This document shows, one piece after another, positions 14,709-16,136 of a stretch of 16,136 bases of DNA. This DNA is from Solirubrobacteraceae bacterium. Its GTDB lineage: Bacteria; Actinomycetota; Thermoleophilia; Solirubrobacterales; Solirubrobacteraceae. The notes under the pieces were generated by a model, which was not told the DNA's origin, did not search any database, and worked only from the letters and a program-made list of their open reading frames with translations. A program made the translations under genes and the position numbers. Every line of letters begins with the position of its first letter. Position 1 is the first letter of the stretch. Where the stretch lies: the NCBI GenBank assembly GCA_025935735.1, contig JAICUS010000062.1, positions 1 to 16,136 of the forward strand. Direction: 5' to 3'.

Positions 14709-15710
14709 CTAGAGGGCAAAGCCCGCAGGGAACGGGTCCTCGGCGTCCAGCAGGTACTGGCCCATGCCGGTGATCCAGGCGCGCCCGGTGATCTCCGGGA
14801 CGATCGCCGGCAGCCCCGCGACGGTCGTCTCGGCGACGGGCCGGCCGGTGAAACGCGTGCCGATCACCGACTCGTTGACGAACGTCTCGCCGATCCGCAG
14901 CTCGCCGCGGGCGTGCAGCTGGGCCATCCGCGCGCTCGTGCCCGTGCCGCAGGGCGAGCGGTCCAGCCAGCCCGGGTGGATCGCCGTCGCGGCGCGGGCG
15001 TCGGCACCGTCGCGGCCCGGCTCGTGGAAGACGACGTGGCGGCAGCCGGCGATCCGGGCGTCCTCGGGGTGCTCCGGCCGGTCGTGAGCGTTGATCGCCG
15101 CCATCACGCGCAGCCCGGCGTCGATCAGCTGGAGCGAGCGCGCGGGGTCGACGACCAGGCCGGCGTCCGCCGCCGGCGTGAGCGCGTAGAAGTTGCCGCC
15201 GAACGCCATGTCATAGGCGATCGTCCCCAGGCCCGGGACCTCGACGCTGCGGTCGCGGGCCAGCAGGAAGGACGGCACGTTGCGCAGGGTCACCGAGCGC
15301 GCGCGGCCGCCCTCCACCCGCACGCGCGCCTCCACCAGCCCGGCGGGGACGTCGAGTTTCACCACGGTCTCCGGCTCGGTGACCTCGACCATGCCGGTCT
15401 CCACCAGCACCGTGGCCACGCCGATCGTCCCGTGCCCGCACATCGGCAGGCAGCCGCTGACCTCGATGAACACCACGCCCCAGTCGGCGTCTGCGCGAGT
15501 TGGCGGTTGCAGGATCGCCCCCGACATCGCGCCGTGGCCGCGCGGCTCGCGCATCAGCAGCAGCCGCAGCTCGTCCATGTGGGCCTCGAAGTGGAGCTTG
15601 CGCTCCAGCATCGTGGCGCCGGGGATCGGTCCGACGCCGCCGGTGACGACGCGCGTCGGCATCCCCTCGGTGTGGGAGTCGACCGCCGCGAAGTAGCGGG
15701 CGGCCCTCAC
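14709..15710 (-). CDS. 4-hydroxyproline 2-epimerase (proline racemase family)
   Basis: A 333-aa cytoplasmic enzyme of the proline racemase family that interconverts trans-4-hydroxy-L-proline and cis-4-hydroxy-D-proline by a two-base mechanism. Both catalytic cysteines are visible: C91 in MCGHGTIG and C254 in SPCGTGTSA. Having cysteine in the second position argues against the trans-3-hydroxyproline dehydratase branch, which carries threonine there. The N-terminal DSHTEGMPTR (11-20) and GGNFYAL (171-177) are also family blocks. The GTG start (15710) overlaps the TGA of the preceding deaminase gene in GTGA. The neighbouring deaminase and three dehydrogenase subunits favour the hydroxyproline epimerase role over proline racemase. 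The first step of the pathway thus sits beside its regulator. Confidence 0.92.
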   Translation of the reverse strand: MRAARYFAAVDSHTEGMPTRVVTGGVGPIPGATMLERKLHFEAHMDELRLLLMREPRGHGAMSGAILQPPTRADADWGVVFIEVSGCLPMCGHGTIGVATVLVETGMVEVTEPETVVKLDVPAGLVEARVRVEGGRARSVTLRNVPSFLLARDRSVEVPGLGTIAYDMAFGGNFYALTPAADAGLVVDPARSLQLIDAGLRVMAAINAHDRPEHPEDARIAGCRHVVFHEPGRDGADARAATAIHPGWLDRSPCGTGTSARMAQLHARGELRIGETFVNESVIGTRFTGRPVAETTVAGLPAIVPEITGRAWITGMGQYLLDAEDPFPAGFAL

Positions 15711-16136
15711 GTGAGTACGCCGCGGAGCACCGCGAGCGCGTCCTGCAGCGCCGCCTGCTCGGGGGCGGTGAGCGGCAGCCGCGGCGGGCGCGTGGCGCCG
15801 CCGGCGAAGCCGACCGCGTCCTGGCCGGCCTTGAAGTACTGGACGAGCTTGGGCGTCATGTCGAAGCGGGCGATCGGGAGGATCCGACGGTACACCGCCC
15901 GCGCGCCCTCCAGGTCTCCCGCCTGGGTGCGGTCGTAGAGCTCGACGGTCTCGCGCGGCGCGACGACGCCGACGCCGGTCACCCAGCCGGTCGCGCCCGC
16001 GGCGAAGCCCTCGAGCGCCCAGTCGTCGCCGCCCACCAGGACCTCGGCGTCGATGCCGGCGTGCAGCAGCGCCGGGATGCGGCGGGCGTCGCCCGAGCAC
16101 TCCTTGATCGCCGCCACGCCCTCGACCTCCTCGCAG
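15707..16136 (-). CDS. Dihydrodipicolinate-synthase-family lyase, probable pyrroline-4-hydroxy-2-carboxylate deaminase (5' part outside window)
   Basis: The C-terminal 142 residues of a DapA/NAL-fold class I lyase. The Schiff-base lysine is in VAAIKECSGD, about 12 residues into the visible part, followed by GGDDWALEGFAAGATGWVTG, the usual beta-strand 7-8 region. In hydroxyproline utilisation a member of this family (LhpC) deaminates and dehydrates pyrroline-4-hydroxy-2-carboxylate to 2-oxoglutarate semialdehyde. The GTGA overlap with the epimerase gene makes that reading more likely than lysine biosynthesis or sialic acid metabolism, but the specificity-defining N-terminal half lies beyond base 16136. 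The gene is the first of this minus-strand cluster that can be seen; its promoter is outside. Confidence 0.85.
   Translation of the reverse strand, partial: CEEVEGVAAIKECSGDARRIPALLHAGIDAEVLVGGDDWALEGFAAGATGWVTGVGVVAPRETVELYDRTQAGDLEGARAVYRRILPIARFDMTPKLVQYFKAGQDAVGFAGGATRPPRLPLTAPEQAALQDALAVLRGVLT

Noticed and set aside
14693..14719. TTG 14719 as start of the PucR-type gene
   Set aside because: It would overlap the epimerase end and adds nine residues without family similarity. ATG 14692 is preferred, though not proven.

Overview
The window is very GC-rich (roughly 70-75% by eye), densely packed with genes and uses many GTG starts with GTGA/ATGA overlaps. Base composition, gene content (RarA, DUF1385, a short FtsH) and the C-terminal module of the secreted M6 protease point to a high-GC actinobacterium. 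Class Thermoleophilia (Solirubrobacterales-like) is my best guess, made from memory of similar proteins rather than from a search.

Left part, minus strand (1-4987): four genes reading right to left, probably one transcription unit. They are an M20 metallopeptidase, a DUF1385 membrane protein (TGATG overlap), a short single-TM FtsH-type AAA protease, and an EAL-GAF cyclic-di-GMP phosphodiesterase that runs off the left edge. Divergent from it on the plus strand, start codon to start codon only 16 bp away, are rarA and an overlapping aldehyde-dehydrogenase-fold gene that has lost every recognisable catalytic residue.

Right part (7831-16136): a set that reads as a trans-4-hydroxy-L-proline utilisation locus. 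On the plus strand lie a DAO-type FAD oxidoreductase and an 80-aa [2Fe-2S] protein, the beta- and gamma-like subunits of a D-hydroxyproline dehydrogenase. Converging on them from the minus strand are, in transcription order, a dihydrodipicolinate-synthase-family deaminase (partial), a 4-hydroxyproline 2-epimerase, a PucR-family regulator, a large secreted M6-family metalloprotease and the FAD/BFD-type (alpha-like) dehydrogenase subunit. Proposed flow: secreted protease releases peptides; trans-4-Hyp is epimerised to cis-4-hydroxy-D-proline; the three-part flavoenzyme oxidises it to pyrroline-4-hydroxy-2-carboxylate; the deaminase yields 2-oxoglutarate semialdehyde. The last step needs an active aldehyde dehydrogenase. 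The only ALDH-fold protein visible looks inactive, so the working enzyme must lie elsewhere.

The most noteworthy signals are: a 22-bp, once-bulged inverted repeat filling the gap between the protease and the alpha subunit, which also encodes a 22-residue lipoprotein-like ORF joined by ATGA overlaps at both ends; the pseudo-ALDH with an N-terminal peptide repeat; the 16-bp divergent start region with overlapping -10-like hexamers; a recurring -10/N7/ATG (leaderless) arrangement; and the splitting of one heteromeric enzyme over two convergent units. No RNA genes, CRISPR arrays or insertion sequences were seen, and no gene-free stretch exceeds about 200 bp.
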